The notes under the pieces are model-generated. The model did no database searches. It was given only the letters and a program-made list of their open reading frames with translations, and was not told the DNA's origin. A DNA stretch of 64,000 bases from positions 143,790-207,789 of the forward strand of contig JAPPNU010000062.1 of the NCBI GenBank assembly GCA_028873695.1, given 5' to 3'. The stretch's first letter is position 1. Each line of letters opens with the position of its first letter. Shown here in pieces: positions 1 through 8,912 of this stretch. This DNA comes from Gemmatimonadota bacterium. Lineage in GTDB: Bacteria > Latescibacterota > UBA2968 > GCA-2709665. Both the position numbers and the translations under genes were made by a program.

Positions 1-293
1 ACTACGAAACTACGAAACTACGAAACTACGAAACTACGAAACTACGAAACTACGAAACTACGAGAATACGAAACTACGAGAATACGAAACTACGAGAATA
101 CGAAACTACGAAAATACGAAACTACGAGAATACGAAAGGCGAAACTACGAGAATACGAAAGGCGAAACTACGAGAATACGAAACTGCGAGAATACGAAAC
201 TACGAGAATACGAAACTACGAGAATACGAAACTGCGAGAATACGAAACTGCGAGAATACGAAACTGCGAGAATACGAAAGGCGAAACTACGGA
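1..293. repeat. Short tandem repeat array, 8-bp unit
   Basis: The window opens inside an array of the 8-mer ACTACGAA. Seven exact copies are followed by an alternating 16-bp unit in which ACTACGAG and AATACGAA take turns. AGGCGAA interruptions and ACTGCGAG variants become more frequent towards the right end. No stop triplet occurs in any forward frame through the array, so it could be the tail of a coding repeat, but no start or domain is visible. The left boundary lies outside the window. Bases 294-428, between the array and the VWA gene, hold nothing I recognise. Confidence 0.95.
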
Positions 294-428
294 TAACGCG
301 AATAACGCGGAAAATCCGTGGCTGAAATCAAATGCCGCAAGAGGCGCAAAATCACAATGTTGCATATCAGTCCGGCAATGCGCCGGTCTTCATACGGAAA
401 GGCGCTCCAAAAAGGCGCAACGAACGTA

Positions 429-1583
429 TCATCGCCAGACCGAACGCAATGTCTTCGCCAGCTGCACGAGGCTCTCCAGATTGTGCGCGGCCATGAAATG
501 GTCCAGATAGGGCAGGGCCGTTTTCATGCCCAGACAAAGCGGCTGGTAACCGGGGCTGCCCAGAAGGGGGTTCAGCCACATCAGCTTATGTACGCGCCGG
601 CGCAGCCGCTCCATCTCCCGACGCATGAGGTCTGCGTCTCCCCGGTCCCAACCGTCGCTGACGATGATCATGACGGTTTTGGCTTTCAACATCTCACGGG
701 CGAACCGGTCGTTGAACTCGCGCAGGCAGCCGCCGATATCCGTCCCGCCGGCCCAGTCGTGAACCGTGTCCGCCACCTCTCGGAGCGATTCTTCCACGCT
801 CTTGTTCTTCAGCAGCCTGGAAATCGGGGTCATCCGCGTGGAGAATACCCCCACCTCGACGTCGCGGATCTCCCGCTTCAGCGCGTAGATGAACTGAATC
901 AGGAACTGGCTGTAGCAGTCCATCGACCCGCTGACGTCGCAAAGCAGCATCAGCTTCGTCTTTTTGATCCGCCGCCGGCGCCTGGCCAGAGCCACGCCGT
1001 CCCTTCCGTAAAGCGCGTTTCTTCGCCATGTTCTTCGGAAGTCGATCTCCACGCCCCGCTTCTGCGGCTCCCTCCGTCTGCTGCGCCTGTTGGCGATGAT
1101 GTCTACGATCTGTGCGATGACCTGCCTGGCCTTCTCGATTTCCCTGTCGCTCATGGCGGCCAGGTCCTTGCGCATCAGTACTTCGTCGGGGCTGTACCCG
1201 ATCTCTTCGGAATCTCCCTCGCCGTCCGTGTCATCCGCTTCCTCTGCCGCGGTTTCGACCGGTTCGTCGAGTTGATCCGGCGCATCCAGGTTCTGATCCC
1301 CGGTTTCTTCCTCGGAGACCTCCATTTCAAGTGTGCTGACCGGGGAACTCCAGTAGGCATGAAATACCCGGTCGAATGTCTCCAGGTCGTCGAAACGGGA
1401 AACGAGCGTGGCGCGGGCGGCCGCATAGAAATCTCCGCGCCTGCCGATATCGATGAACCGGAAACTCTGACAGAAGTCGATCAGATTGCCGGAATTCACG
1501 TCCACGCCCGCCCTGTGCAACGCGCGCGAAAAGGCAACGACCCGTCCCATCATGCTCCCGTCTTCAACCCGTACCGTGTTCAT
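429..1583 (-). CDS. VWA domain-containing CoxE-like protein
   Basis: A 384-aa cytoplasmic protein of the CoxE/VWA family, which works with MoxR-type AAA+ ATPases to remodel or insert cofactors into partner enzymes. The C-terminal half carries the metal-binding MIDAS motif DVSGSM and a later SDGWDRG strand, both typical of an intact von Willebrand A fold. The middle is very acidic (Glu/Asp-rich), as is common in this family. A TTG nine bases upstream keeps the frame open, but the ATG at 1583 is the more likely start. It lies 42 bp downstream of the MoxR gene on the same strand and probably shares its mRNA. No carbon monoxide dehydrogenase genes are nearby, so the client is unknown. Confidence 0.85.
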   Translation of the reverse strand: MNTVRVEDGSMMGRVVAFSRALHRAGVDVNSGNLIDFCQSFRFIDIGRRGDFYAAARATLVSRFDDLETFDRVFHAYWSSPVSTLEMEVSEEETGDQNLDAPDQLDEPVETAAEEADDTDGEGDSEEIGYSPDEVLMRKDLAAMSDREIEKARQVIAQIVDIIANRRSRRREPQKRGVEIDFRRTWRRNALYGRDGVALARRRRRIKKTKLMLLCDVSGSMDCYSQFLIQFIYALKREIRDVEVGVFSTRMTPISRLLKNKSVEESLREVADTVHDWAGGTDIGGCLREFNDRFAREMLKAKTVMIIVSDGWDRGDADLMRREMERLRRRVHKLMWLNPLLGSPGYQPLCLGMKTALPYLDHFMAAHNLESLVQLAKTLRSVWR

Positions 1584-1625
1584 TCCGTCCAACCCATTGG
1601 AAAGGTCTCCCGGTCGGTCTGTTCG

Positions 1626-2540
1626 TTAATTCTTCAGCCGCATCGCCCGGTCTTTGAGTGCCCGCGCCTTCTCGATAATCTGCGGCAAACCGTCCTCCTG
1701 GAGTTTCTCGATGTCCTCTTTGTACTTCAGCACGCAGCCCAGTGTGGCGTTTACGGTATCGGTATCGAGTTCGTCGATTTCCATCTGCATCAATGCCAGC
1801 GCCCAATCGATGGTTTCCGCAATGCCCGGCCGCTTGTAGAAATCCCTTGTGCGCATCAGTTGCATGAACCCGCACACCTGCTGCGCCAGCCCGGCCTGAA
1901 TCCGCGGGACCCGTGACGCGACGATTTCCATCTCTTTCCTGAACGTGGGATAGTCGATCCACAGGTAGAGGCAACGCCGTTTGAGCGCATCGTGCAACTC
2001 GCGCGTGCGGTTGGACGTGAGCACGACGAACGGCACTTTCTGGGCGGCAATCGTGCCGATCTCGGGGATCGTAATCTGGAAATCCGACAGCACTTCCAGC
2101 AGAAAGGCCTCGAACTCTTCGTCGGACCGGTCAACCTCGTCGATCAACAGCACCGGCGGGTTGCTTCCGCTGCCCTGGATCGCCCGCAGAAGCGGCCGTT
2201 TCAGAAGGAAGTCCTCGCTGAAGATGCTGCGGCCGATTTCCTGCTTTTCGATGCCCCGGGCCTCTTCCAGGCGCATCTCCAGCATCTGCCTCGGGTAATT
2301 CCACTCGTACAGAGCGGTATTCGCATCCAGGCCCTCGTAACACTGCAGCCGGATCAGATCCGTTTCCAGGATCTGCGCCATGACTTTGGCGACTTCCGTC
2401 TTGCCTACCCCCGGCTCGCCCTCCAGAAAAATCGGCTTTCCAAGCGCCACGGCCAGATAGACCGTCGTAGCCAGCGTCCGATCCGCGATGTAACCCTCCC
2501 CGCCAAACCGCGCCTCGACTTCCTCTATTGATTTTAACAT
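1626..2540 (-). CDS. MoxR-family AAA+ ATPase (CoxD-like)
   Basis: A 304-aa AAA+ ATPase. Walker A is GEPGVGKT (about residues 42-49) and Walker B is VLLIDEVDRSDEEF. A sensor-like TSNRTREL segment and an arginine-finger region (LKRRCLYLWIDYP) follow. Length and motif order match the MoxR/CoxD group, which acts as a chaperone with a VWA partner; that partner is encoded just downstream. A GGGGAG lies upstream of the ATG. The pair most resembles CoxD/CoxE but is not linked to cox structural genes, so I give no gene symbol. Confidence 0.9.
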   Translation of the reverse strand: MLKSIEEVEARFGGEGYIADRTLATTVYLAVALGKPIFLEGEPGVGKTEVAKVMAQILETDLIRLQCYEGLDANTALYEWNYPRQMLEMRLEEARGIEKQEIGRSIFSEDFLLKRPLLRAIQGSGSNPPVLLIDEVDRSDEEFEAFLLEVLSDFQITIPEIGTIAAQKVPFVVLTSNRTRELHDALKRRCLYLWIDYPTFRKEMEIVASRVPRIQAGLAQQVCGFMQLMRTRDFYKRPGIAETIDWALALMQMEIDELDTDTVNATLGCVLKYKEDIEKLQEDGLPQIIEKARALKDRAMRLKN

Positions 2541-2588
2541 CCGACCCGTATCTCCCCTTTCACAGAAGCTGCCCAGGGACCGACCTTT

Positions 2589-3122
2589 TTAACGGTCGCT
2601 TTCCGCGTATCGCGCCATCCATGCACGAAGCGCCTCGACCGTGCTGCGAAATGCAAGTTCGGACCAGGGAATCCGCCCGGGAGGGTACGTCCGCACCTCC
2701 AGCGTCTCGAAATTCCCCTTCAGTTGGCCTCCAACCACGACGCCCGTGTACACGACCAGGACCGCTGTTACGTTGGGGTAGGAATAGACGCCAAGCAGGT
2801 CTTCGATCTCGACCTCCAGCCCCACCTCTTCCATCGCTTCCCGGGCCGCCGCGGCTTCCACCGGTTCGCCCCGATCGACGTACCCGCCGGGAAAGACCCA
2901 CTTCCCGATCCCGGGCTCGATGCCCCGTTTCAGGAGCACGACCTCGTCACCCAGCGTCACGATCACTCCGGCCGCCACTTTCGGGTCCAGGTAGACCACA
3001 AACCCACAGGCCGGGCAGACGGGGCGGCTATGGCCTTCGACCGGTCTCGGCACAAGCGCCGCGCTGCATCTTTCGCAGAAGCGGACGCCGCCCGTGTGAT
3101 GCGCGTTGTGATCGTTCGCCAC
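2589..3122 (-). CDS. Nudix hydrolase with N-terminal zinc ribbon
   Basis: A 177-aa protein with an N-terminal zinc ribbon (CERC ... CPAC, about residues 17-40) followed by a Nudix fold. The Nudix box reads G-x5-E-x7-REAMEEVGL, so all catalytic glutamates are present. Such proteins hydrolyse nucleoside diphosphate derivatives, and the zinc-ribbon subgroup includes NADH pyrophosphatase-like enzymes and ADP-sugar hydrolases; the substrate cannot be read from the sequence. The start is GTG at 3122 with GGAGGG ten bases upstream. It sits 48 bp upstream of the MoxR gene on the same strand. Confidence 0.88.
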   Translation of the reverse strand: MANDHNAHHTGGVRFCERCSAALVPRPVEGHSRPVCPACGFVVYLDPKVAAGVIVTLGDEVVLLKRGIEPGIGKWVFPGGYVDRGEPVEAAAAREAMEEVGLEVEIEDLLGVYSYPNVTAVLVVYTGVVVGGQLKGNFETLEVRTYPPGRIPWSELAFRSTVEALRAWMARYAESDR

Positions 3123-3226
3123 AGAGAATACACCCTCCGACAGAATGGGTACGATCGTCTAAATATACGGGTTTGGAACCGCTTCACAAGCCTTTTTCGC
3201 TTTCCTGAAGGGCATGCGCGGGCCAT

Positions 3227-3258
3227 AAAAAACCGCAGCCTCTACCAGGCATGCGGTT
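3227..3258 (-). terminator. Rho-independent terminator after phoU
   Basis: Read on the minus strand, AACCGCA and TGCGGTT form a 7-bp stem with a 14-nt loop, followed directly by TTTTTAT. It lies 86 bp past the phoU stop and before the Nudix gene, so it should end the pst-phoU transcript. Confidence 0.8.
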
Positions 3259-3343
3259 CTGAACTCAGCGCTGCTCGGACAAGGATCGACGCCGTCAGGA
3301 AGGCGGAGATATCCCCGCCGCGCGCGCCCGCGCTCACGATCCG

Positions 3344-4024
3344 TCAATCCTCTTCGCCGATATTCTCCTTTCGGTGCCGCACGATCCGCCCCTGCACCAG
3401 GAAGACTGCGTTCTCGGCGATATTGGACGCGTGGTCACCGATTCGTTCGAGATGCCGGGAAACCAGAATCAGATGAATCGCGCGATCGATGGCGTCTGTC
3501 TCCGCACGATAATGGAGATACGTGAGCAACTCCCTGAAGATCTGGTCCCTCAAGCCGTCCACCACGTCGTCGCGCCGCCGCACGTCATTCGCCAACTCCA
3601 CGTTTCTGTTAACAAAGGCATCCAGCGCATCCTTGACCATGCCACGGACGAGTTCCGCCATCCTGGGGATGTCGATAAGCGGTTTCAGCGGGGACGTCCG
3701 GTTGAGCACGAAGGCGCGTTCCGCGATATTCACCGACTGATCGTTGATCCTTTCGAGGTCGTAATTGATTTTCATGACGGTCGCGATCAAGCGCAGGTCG
3801 CCCGCCACGGGCTGGGTCACGGCCAGCAGCTTCAACAGGTCCTCTTCGATGGCCACTTCCCACTCATCGATCGCCTTGCCGCCGGAAATTACGGCCTCCG
3901 CCAGATCATCGTTCCTGTCTTCCAGGCTCTTGACGGCTTGCGCAATGGACGCTTCGACGGCGCCGCCCATCTTCAGCAATTCGCTTTTCAGATGCTCCAA
4001 CCTCTGATCCAGTGTCCGTTCCAT
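3344..4024 (-). CDS. phoU: Phosphate transport system regulator PhoU
   Basis: A 226-aa all-helical protein with the two PhoU repeats. The first begins near LEHLKSELLKMGGAVEASI and the second contains SRHLERIGDHASNIAENAV, the diagnostic E-R-x-x-D-H-x-x-N-I-A-E metal-binding signature. PhoU links the Pst transporter to PhoR and keeps the Pho regulon off when phosphate is plentiful. Length is normal for the family. It is the last gene of pstS-pstC-pstA-pstB-phoU, 51 bp after pstB, and is followed by a terminator. Confidence 0.96.
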   Translation of the reverse strand: MERTLDQRLEHLKSELLKMGGAVEASIAQAVKSLEDRNDDLAEAVISGGKAIDEWEVAIEEDLLKLLAVTQPVAGDLRLIATVMKINYDLERINDQSVNIAERAFVLNRTSPLKPLIDIPRMAELVRGMVKDALDAFVNRNVELANDVRRRDDVVDGLRDQIFRELLTYLHYRAETDAIDRAIHLILVSRHLERIGDHASNIAENAVFLVQGRIVRHRKENIGEED

Positions 4025-4075
4025 AACGCATCCTGTCAGGTAAATTCCGCGTGCTATTGCCGTACGGCGTTTCTG

Positions 4076-4888
4076 CTAACCGAACCTGCCGGTCACATAG
4101 TCTTCCGTCTGCTTCAGCCTCGGGTTCGTGAACATCTCCTCCGTCCGCGAGTGTTCCACGAGCTTACCCAGGTAGAAGAAAGCCGTCCAGTCCGAGATAC
4201 GGGAAGCCTGCTGAAGGTTGTGGGTAACAATCGCAATGGTGTATTGCTTCTTCAATTCCTCGATCGTCTCCTCGATTCGTCCCGTCGCGATGGGGTCGAG
4301 CGCCGAACACGGCTCATCCATGAGAATCACGGAAGGCTCCACGGCGATCGCCCGGGCGATGCAAAGCCGCTGCTGCTGCCCTCCCGAAAGCCCTAGCGCC
4401 GACTCTTCGAGGCGATCCTTGACCTCGTCCCAGAGTGCCGCCGCGCGGAGGCTTCGCTCCGCCACCTCGTCCAGAACCGGACGCCGGTTCTCGCCCGCGA
4501 TTCGCAGCCCGTATACGACGTTTTCGAAGATTGACTTCGGAAAGGGATTCGACTTCTGGAACACCATACCCACGAGCCGCCGAAGTGAAATCACGTCGAA
4601 GCCGTGGGCATAGATGTCCTCCCCTTCGATCCGGACCGCGCCTTCGGTCCTCACCGAGTCGATCAGGTCGTTCAACCGGTTCATACATCGCAGCAGCGTC
4701 GACTTTCCGCAACCCGACGGCCCGATAAACGCGGTGACGTTGTGTCGAGGCACGGTCAGACTGACGTCGTGCAGTGCCTGGGCGTCGCCGTAGTACAGGT
4801 TCAGGGACGCTACTTCCACGACTGGCTTCTCGATTTCAGAAACGTCCTGCGTCGAGCCCGGGTCCCGCGCGATAGATTCCGCGTCCAT
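4076..4888 (-). CDS. pstB: Phosphate ABC transporter ATP-binding protein PstB
   Basis: A 270-aa ABC ATPase that powers phosphate import at the inner membrane. Walker A is GPSGCGKST, the ABC signature is LSGGQQQRLCIARAIA, Walker B is VILMDEPCSALDP and the H-loop is IVTHNLQQA. PstB-specific features include CMNRLNDLI after Walker A and the ending TEDYVTGRFG. The ATG at 4888 has GAGGAG upstream. An N-terminal extension of about 25 residues precedes the family core. Confidence 0.97.
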   Translation of the reverse strand: MDAESIARDPGSTQDVSEIEKPVVEVASLNLYYGDAQALHDVSLTVPRHNVTAFIGPSGCGKSTLLRCMNRLNDLIDSVRTEGAVRIEGEDIYAHGFDVISLRRLVGMVFQKSNPFPKSIFENVVYGLRIAGENRRPVLDEVAERSLRAAALWDEVKDRLEESALGLSGGQQQRLCIARAIAVEPSVILMDEPCSALDPIATGRIEETIEELKKQYTIAIVTHNLQQASRISDWTAFFYLGKLVEHSRTEEMFTNPRLKQTEDYVTGRFG

Positions 4889-4966
4889 CCTTGTTGACTC
4901 CTCGTTGAATGATCCTCTTGGGAACCGTCCGGATTGCGTATCCCGACAGTTCGACAGGTTCAGTCG

Positions 4967-6571
4967 TTACAGACCGATTTTCTGGTATCGCTTGCGCAAA
5001 CGCGACCGGACCTGGATCGCGGTCAGGTTCAATGCCAGCACGATGAACATCAACAGCAGGGTTGTGGTATAGACCATCGGACGCGCCGCCTCCACGTTGG
5101 GCGACTGGAAGCCCACGTCATAGATATGGAAACCCAGGTGCATGAATTTGCGTTCAAGGTAAAAAAACGGCCAGGCGCCGTCCACCGGCAGCGTGGGCGC
5201 AAGCTTGACCACGCCCGTAATCATCAAAGGCGCCACCTCACCCGCGCCCCGGGCGACCACGAGAACGACGCCCGTGAGTATGCCCGGAAGCGCCGCGGGA
5301 AGGACCACCCGACAGATGGTCTGAAACTGGGTGGCGCCCAGCGCAAGCGAGCCCTCTCTTACGTCCCCGGGAACGGACGCCAGGGCTTCCTCCGACGCCA
5401 CGATCATTACCGGTACGGTGAGAAGAGCCAGAGTCAGCGACGCCCAGAGGATCCCGCCGGTGCCGTACGTGGGGGCGGGCAGTGCCTCGGGGAAGAAGAG
5501 CCGGTCCAGGTTGCCGCCCACGCCGTAGACGAAGAATCCCAGACCGAACATCCCGAAGACGATCGAGGGCACTCCCGCGAGATTGTTCACCGCAATCCTG
5601 ATCGCTCGCACAAGCGGACCCTGGCGTGCGTATTCGCGCAGGTAGAGCGCAGCCAGGACGCCGAACGGCACCGCCGCCAGGCTCATCAGAAGGACCATCA
5701 TTACGGTACCGAAGATTGCGGGGAACACGCCGCCTTCTGTGTTGGATTCGCGAGGTTCGGCGGACAGGAATTCCCAGAAACGTTCAAGGTACACACCCGT
5801 CTTGCCGAAGACGCCAAGACGGTTGGGCCGATACGCGCGCACGACGTCCGCCACCGCCACCCGTCTTATCTCCCCGCCCGCCAGCCGGACGTCCAGCTGC
5901 GGGGCTTCGCTCTCGGTCCTCAGGCGGTTCAGCTCGGCTGCGAGAGATTCGTACCGCGTCCAATATTCGCGATTTTTTACGTCGAGTTGAGAAACCAGCT
6001 CCTGCCGCGTGTTCGGGGCCAGTTCAAGCCTTCTTTTCTCCAGGCGTAGCCGCTCGATCCGCCGGCTGAGGTCCGATATGGCGTTGTGCTCGATGTCCCG
6101 AACCTGGTCCAGAAGCGCGCCCGTCCGCCGCAACTGCTCTTGAAACACCATCCAGCCGGCCGATCCGCCTCCGGCCACTTTGGCTTCGGCCTCGTACACG
6201 GCATCCAGGAAACCGAACATCTGTCCCCATTCCCGCCGCTCGAATACCACCGCGTCAACGGGCAGTGTTCGTTCCAGTATCCGTGACTCGTCAACCCACC
6301 TGAAGTCAATGCCGTACGCGTCACGGTTCGCCACTTTCAGTTGAACCCGGTATTCCCCGTCGCGGTCGGGAATCTCCTGACGGTTCCAGACCTGCCCCAT
6401 AAACCGGTCGCCGGCGTTGAGACGAAACGCCGTCAACTCGGCGGGCCAGAAGAAGCCCAGTCCGTTGTAGACCACCAGGCCGATCAGCCCCGCAATCATC
6501 AGGACGCAGAAGGCGAGCGCGCCGCCGGTCAGCCAGATATATGCCTGTCCAGACTTCCAGAAACCGTTCAT
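4967..6571 (-). CDS. pstA: Phosphate ABC transporter permease PstA, long form
   Basis: A 534-aa inner-membrane permease subunit of the Pst importer. The first membrane helix (ALAFCVLMIAGLIGLVVY) is followed by an extra region of roughly 230 residues, rich in Arg/Glu heptads such as DLSRRIERLRLEKRRLEL and likely a periplasmic coiled coil. The usual five-helix permease core comes next, with an EAA loop at SVPGDVREGSLALGATQFQ. Ordinary PstA is about 290 aa. The frame is open to 6640, but the ATG at 6571 has GGAG eight bases upstream and avoids overlapping pstC, so I chose it. Confidence 0.92.
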   Translation of the reverse strand: MNGFWKSGQAYIWLTGGALAFCVLMIAGLIGLVVYNGLGFFWPAELTAFRLNAGDRFMGQVWNRQEIPDRDGEYRVQLKVANRDAYGIDFRWVDESRILERTLPVDAVVFERREWGQMFGFLDAVYEAEAKVAGGGSAGWMVFQEQLRRTGALLDQVRDIEHNAISDLSRRIERLRLEKRRLELAPNTRQELVSQLDVKNREYWTRYESLAAELNRLRTESEAPQLDVRLAGGEIRRVAVADVVRAYRPNRLGVFGKTGVYLERFWEFLSAEPRESNTEGGVFPAIFGTVMMVLLMSLAAVPFGVLAALYLREYARQGPLVRAIRIAVNNLAGVPSIVFGMFGLGFFVYGVGGNLDRLFFPEALPAPTYGTGGILWASLTLALLTVPVMIVASEEALASVPGDVREGSLALGATQFQTICRVVLPAALPGILTGVVLVVARGAGEVAPLMITGVVKLAPTLPVDGAWPFFYLERKFMHLGFHIYDVGFQSPNVEAARPMVYTTTLLLMFIVLALNLTAIQVRSRLRKRYQKIGL

Positions 6572-6617
6572 CCGATTCACTCCAGACGCGTTCTGCGGAC
6601 GACCCGGGCGCGAAGGA

Positions 6618-8870
6618 TTATATACTGCTGTACCGTTCACGAAGCCGCTGACGCACGATTTCCGCGAGTGTGTTGACGATAAACGTCACTCCCGCCAGCA
6701 GCACGCCGGTCAGAAAGAGTACGCGGTATAGCGTACCCTCATGCGGCGCCTCGGGGATCTCGACGGCGATGTTGGCCGACATGGTGCGCATCCCGTTGAA
6801 GACGCTCCAGTCCATAATGGGCGTGTTCCCGGTGGCCATGAGAACAATCATCGTTTCGCCGACCGCCCGGCCGAAGCCGATCATCGTGGCGGAAAAAATG
6901 CCCGGGCTGGCCGTGGGGAGCACCACGCGAACGGCCGTCTGCCAGGGCGTTGCGCCCAATGCCAGAGATCCGGCTCTCAGGTGCGACGGTACGCTTGTCA
7001 GCGCGTCCTCGCAGATCGTATAGATGATGGGGATCACGGCAAATCCCATCGCGAATCCCACCACCAGGCAATTCCGCTGGTCATAACGGGTATCGGCGGA
7101 ATCCGCCAGCCAGCGCTGAAAATCGCCGTCCCAGAACGCGCCTTCCATCCAGGGCCCGATCGCCAGAGCCAACCAGATCCCCAGAAGAGACACCGCCACG
7201 TAGAACGCCTCGGGTCCCGGCAGTCGGCTCTTAACGCGGCCGGGCAGCCTGGACCAGATCCAGGAAGCAGAGATTATCGTCAGCGCCACGACCGGCAACA
7301 GCAGCAAGACCCCTACCACCTCGCGTTCAAGCAATGGCGCAAGCCAGAGGCCACCCAGAAACCCGAGAATTACGCTTGGCAGCGACGCCATCAACTCCAC
7401 CGTGGGTTTGACCACGTTGCGCACTTTCGCGTGTGCGAACTCGGAGGTGTAGATGGCGGCGAGCACGGCCAGCGGTAACGCGAAAAACATCGCGTAAAAC
7501 GTGCCCTTTGCCGTGCCGTAAGCCAGAGGGATGATGCTCAATTTGGGCTCGAACTCGTCGGTACCTCCCGTGGACTGCCAGACGAACTCAGGCTCGGTAT
7601 ATCCCTCGTACCAGACTCTGCCGAACAGTGTCTTCAGTGTCACTTCGGGATGCGGATTGGACAACCGGTAGTGGTTCAACCGCCCGTCGCCGCCCAGACA
7701 CAGGAACCCGTCCGCCTTGGGCGCAAACGTAAGGCCGGTTACATTCGATCCGACTTCCAGGCTGAAAAACGTCTGGGCGGACGTCATGTGATGCAGCATC
7801 AGGCGTCCTCCGGCGCTGCCCGTCAGAAACTGCTTGTCGCGCGCGGACGGCGCGATGGCGCTAACGGCCGTGCGATGCGGACGAAAGACGTGGATCTTTC
7901 GAAACGACGCGTAAACACTGCTGTCCGGACCGCGCACCGGGTACCAGGTACTCACGTGCCCGCCCGAGTCCCCCACAACCACCGATACGTCGCCAAGGAC
8001 AAATGCGAGGGCGGTAATCGCCAGGTCCGAAGCGCGGAATCGCTGCTTGAGGGAGGGCGGCGCCTGAACGTCCGTTACGTCCCAGCAAAACACTTCTCCG
8101 CGGTCCGTGCCGGCCAGGAGGCGCCGACCGCTCCCGTCAACCAGCACGGTTGTCGGCGCGCCGTCGACCTCAGCCGTCAGATCGTAGACGTATGTTTCGA
8201 CCTTCCCCCCGCCCAGCAGACTCCTCTTTTTCGTCATTCCCGCCACCAGCAGCCGTCCCGACGCCGTGATCCCCGCCGCGGTCGACCGGCGCGCCCCGTC
8301 GGTACGATACGTAACCCGGGTGACCGGTTCGCCCTCCGGATCCAGCGCCACGTCGCGATGAAATTCCAGTTCGGGCCTGACCAGACGTCTGCCCTCCGGG
8401 TAAGTCACGCGATAATTGACTCTTGCCACGGCAACGCGGCCATCCGAGGTACCCAGGCCGAGGAATCCGTCCATCAGCGAAGGATGCACCGACGCCACGC
8501 GGCGGTCCTGAAAGACGTTCCCGCGCTCCCGAAGAATGGTCTCACCGGTTTCCAGCCGGATGAAATCGATCCCGTCCGGCCGCACCAGGTACGCCACTTC
8601 GCGGTACGGATCGGCGCCCGCCGCCAATGGCGCCCGATCCTGACCGCCGTCCACGGTGTGGCTTGTCACGATCGTTGCGGGCGCCGGCGACAGAAAGAGG
8701 GGATAGGCTTCGCGCAGCACAAATGCCAGAATGCCAAGCACAACCAGGATCACCCCCACACCACCCACGGCGATCACCCATCGGCCGAGGCGGTCCATCG
8801 TACGCGCCGCTGGCGTAATGCCCGGCAGCGATCGGGGCTTTTCTTCATTTGCGTCGTTCGGTTGTGCCAT
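6618..8870 (-). CDS. pstC: Phosphate ABC transporter permease PstC with propeller-like insert
   Basis: A 750-aa subunit of the Pst importer, far longer than the usual PstC of about 300 aa. One membrane helix near residues 32-54 is followed by about 400 residues of beta-rich sequence with WD40-like blade motifs (for example LLAGTDRGEVFCWDVTDV and VVGDSGGHVSTWYPV), probably periplasmic. The permease core then has several helices and an EAA loop SVPSHLRAGSLALGATPWQ. Similarly long PstC proteins are known in pseudomonads. pstS lies 42 bp upstream and pstA follows. Confidence 0.92.
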   Translation of the reverse strand: MAQPNDANEEKPRSLPGITPAARTMDRLGRWVIAVGGVGVILVVLGILAFVLREAYPLFLSPAPATIVTSHTVDGGQDRAPLAAGADPYREVAYLVRPDGIDFIRLETGETILRERGNVFQDRRVASVHPSLMDGFLGLGTSDGRVAVARVNYRVTYPEGRRLVRPELEFHRDVALDPEGEPVTRVTYRTDGARRSTAAGITASGRLLVAGMTKKRSLLGGGKVETYVYDLTAEVDGAPTTVLVDGSGRRLLAGTDRGEVFCWDVTDVQAPPSLKQRFRASDLAITALAFVLGDVSVVVGDSGGHVSTWYPVRGPDSSVYASFRKIHVFRPHRTAVSAIAPSARDKQFLTGSAGGRLMLHHMTSAQTFFSLEVGSNVTGLTFAPKADGFLCLGGDGRLNHYRLSNPHPEVTLKTLFGRVWYEGYTEPEFVWQSTGGTDEFEPKLSIIPLAYGTAKGTFYAMFFALPLAVLAAIYTSEFAHAKVRNVVKPTVELMASLPSVILGFLGGLWLAPLLEREVVGVLLLLPVVALTIISASWIWSRLPGRVKSRLPGPEAFYVAVSLLGIWLALAIGPWMEGAFWDGDFQRWLADSADTRYDQRNCLVVGFAMGFAVIPIIYTICEDALTSVPSHLRAGSLALGATPWQTAVRVVLPTASPGIFSATMIGFGRAVGETMIVLMATGNTPIMDWSVFNGMRTMSANIAVEIPEAPHEGTLYRVLFLTGVLLAGVTFIVNTLAEIVRQRLRERYSSI

Positions 8871-8912
8871 TCGCCAAACCTAGAATCGATCCTTCGGGGC
8901 CCGAGGAGCAGA

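Noticed and set aside
1..293. CRISPR array
   Set aside because: The repeats are contiguous 8-16 bp units without spacers, and no cas gene is nearby.
318..1916. Long plus-strand reading frame
   Set aside because: It is antisense to the VWA and MoxR genes, whose domains are clear, and its translation has no recognisable motif. GC-rich codon bias leaves the opposite frame open.
6572..6640. Longer PstA start overlapping pstC
   Set aside because: The ATG at 6571 has a better ribosome site and begins directly before the first membrane helix.
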